A DNA stretch of 64,000 bases from Isoetes taiwanensis (Eukaryota > Streptophyta > Lycopodiopsida > Isoetales > Isoetaceae), in the NCBI GenBank assembly GCA_021234155.1, contig JAJEKV010000008.1:6262945-6326944 (forward strand), in the 5' to 3' direction. A program made the translations under genes and the position numbers. The notes under the pieces are model-generated. The model was not told the origin of the DNA. It made no database searches and worked only from the letters and a program-made list of their open reading frames with translations. Of the stretch, positions 62,519-64,000 are shown one piece after another; the first letter of the stretch is position 1; every line of letters starts with the position of its first letter.

Positions 62519-64000
62519 GCCGCAAACTTCTTGAGTAATCTGAATATTTGTACATTTTGGCTAGTGACTGTCGTACATACTTAAGATCATTTCTATGCAA
62601 ACATAGCTTTTCCATGTTTTTATTTACTTTCGACATGTTGTACTCATGAAATATTCTAATGAGCGCAAAATGCAATCAAACATGTTACGCAAAATGCAAT
62701 CAAACATGTTAGTTGTGTCTTGTAAGCTGTCACTTCCCTATGGCGCATAGCATCTTGTGGTTCTCCTACAGTAATAAAAAATAAATATGCCAAAATTTGC
62801 ACGTTTTAGCCTTTGTTTTTGCTGAAAATTCTACTGGATCTTCAATTTTCCCAATTCCCAAGTGTGTCCCAAATCCATCTAATTGTGATTCTAATTTTCC
62901 ACCTAGTTTAAGGGAGTAAGGTTAATAAAACGAAAATTTTCCTATAATTTTGCGTCCTAAAATGGGTCACGCAATTGTAAATTTGGGGTCACTTTTTTAA
63001 TTAACCCCCCAAAGTGACAAAATTTAAGGTTCTTTTAGGGATTTCTTGAAGGAATCTTTTTTGTGGTGCAAACACAGGTCATTAGTGTATTTTCTAGTTC
63101 ACGTTAGCTTCTGACATTGACAAACCCATCCAAAACTTAACGACATTAGTAAATGTGCTCAAACTTGCAATTACCGCCTTCCTAATCAATCAAATCAACA
63201 AAACAACAAGCACATAGATTCATCATCAAGTCAACTGTACTTAAAATATATATCTGTCAATTCTATCACACAGATCTCTAATTATAGGTCAATCGGCTCC
63301 TACTATGTCCTCTTCTATGGAATACTTGGAGTGCCACATTATTTCCCAGTTCCAAAATTCCATCCATTTCAAGGTCAAAAACTATCTCGTAAGCCCTCAA
63401 CCCTATCAACCGCCTCTCATGAAATTTTAGCAAAAATAAGTGTCAAGGGCTTATATAGTCGCTAGAATTTATAGCTTCCATGTTATTCATATCCTCTCCT
63501 TCAAACAAGACAATCGAAAATAAGTGGTTGTTTTCAACATGTCTAAGAAATGCCACTATTTGACCACTCCTCCTTGCAGCAAAAACCAATGAGTACACGA
63601 GCAACAACCCGTGACCTTTAACCCTTGCTCATACTTAAACTTTGGAATATGGCAAATGTCACTCTACTGTCCCATCAATTTACAATACGTAATATAGCCG
63701 AGCGAAGTTCAAAAATGTACACCTAGAGACATAGCATGCTTGTCGAACATCTTCGGACATGCTCTTGCTATAATTTCCAGATGAATGAATATGAAACTCA
63801 ATCCTACTGTTGTGAGACCACATATTTTTTGTTTGAATCTATACAATCTTATGCGGACACATGGAATATTTACCGGTCCGTCAAATCATGCTTGTTAAAC
63901 ATATTCCTTGTCATTGAGAGCTCAGCTTTAAGAGTTCCCATAACCAGGTTATCAGTTTTCAGTTTATATAGCATTAACTCTAAATGCCGAATCCCTTAAC
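62519..64000. other. Right flank; palindrome remnants and weak coding traces
   Basis: Near 62586-62600 (ctatgcaaacatag) and 62749-62764 (ctatggcgcatagcat) two further members of the palindrome family occur, downstream of the DUF7869-type gene. Between about 63420 and 63610 the minus strand reads AARRSGQIVAFLRHVENNHL, then FSIVLFEGEDMNNMEAINSS, an open stretch of unrecognised origin. A plus-strand ORF at 63736-63999 overlaps nothing known. Confidence 0.35.

Noticed and set aside
63420-63999. F-box or other gene at the right edge
   Set aside because: An open minus-strand stretch exists, but no recognisable domain or splice-consistent partner; kept only as a weak trace.

Overview
The window looks like nuclear DNA of a seed-free land plant, most likely a fern (inference). 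The genes point to a land plant: a PPR protein ending in a canonical DYW domain, a plant-type pectate lyase, a plant nucleoplasmin-like (HD2/FKBP-type) protein, a plant TEX2-like SMP exon and a Ty3/gypsy element primed by tRNA-Asp. Short GT-AG introns, heavy nesting of transposons and the near absence of intact genes fit a large, repeat-rich genome. Species cannot be fixed from the sequence.

Layout. 1-4.2 kb: a 5'-truncated L1-like LINE (446-3600, minus) with a 19-bp target duplication, a tandem direct repeat and a Helitron 3' end. 4.2-7.5 kb: a coding-like dispersed repeat, hairpins and an 18-20-bp minisatellite. 7.5-10.4 kb: copy A of a diverged duplicated segment, carrying a chimeric LINE. 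10.5-13.9 kb: a second Helitron 3' end, a four-exon nucleoplasmin-like gene broken by one stop codon, and weak exon candidates. 14.3-17.7 kb (minus): a two-exon gene with an FCP1/HAD phosphatase-like domain, a LINE endonuclease fragment, a pectate lyase pseudogene and a LINE RT fragment. 18.3-25.8 kb: copy B of the duplicated segment, with five later insertions (two L1-like LINEs, a CACTA element, a fold-back MITE and an unclassified piece). 25.9-26.8 kb: PPR pseudogene. 28.3-31.7 kb: a two-ORF LINE cut off by a 1.3-kb minisatellite. 33.7-40.7 kb: a third Helitron 3' end (minus), a DYW-type PPR pseudogene, orphan exons and a TEX2-like SMP exon. 41.1-41.8 kb: a compact spliced gene with two viroplasmin/RNase-H1-N repeats. 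42.2-47.2 kb: two LINE remnants with microsatellite tails and a GC-rich inverted-repeat element. 47.2-62.8 kb: a decayed transposase-like gene of the DUF7869 type, surrounded by short palindromes built on CTATGCGCGCATAG and split by a complete 10,178-bp Ty3/gypsy retrotransposon.

The retrotransposon is the best-preserved element: 5-bp target duplication, nearly identical LTRs, tRNA-Asp primer site, polypurine tract, gag, and a 2,503-codon ORF in which about 1,000 residues of unknown function follow the integrase in frame and run through the polypurine tract into the 3' LTR. The best candidates for something undescribed are this fused C-terminal region, the palindrome-bearing DUF7869-type element, and the cryptic spliced genes at 10.7-11.5 kb and 41.1-41.8 kb, found by joining short exons by hand.
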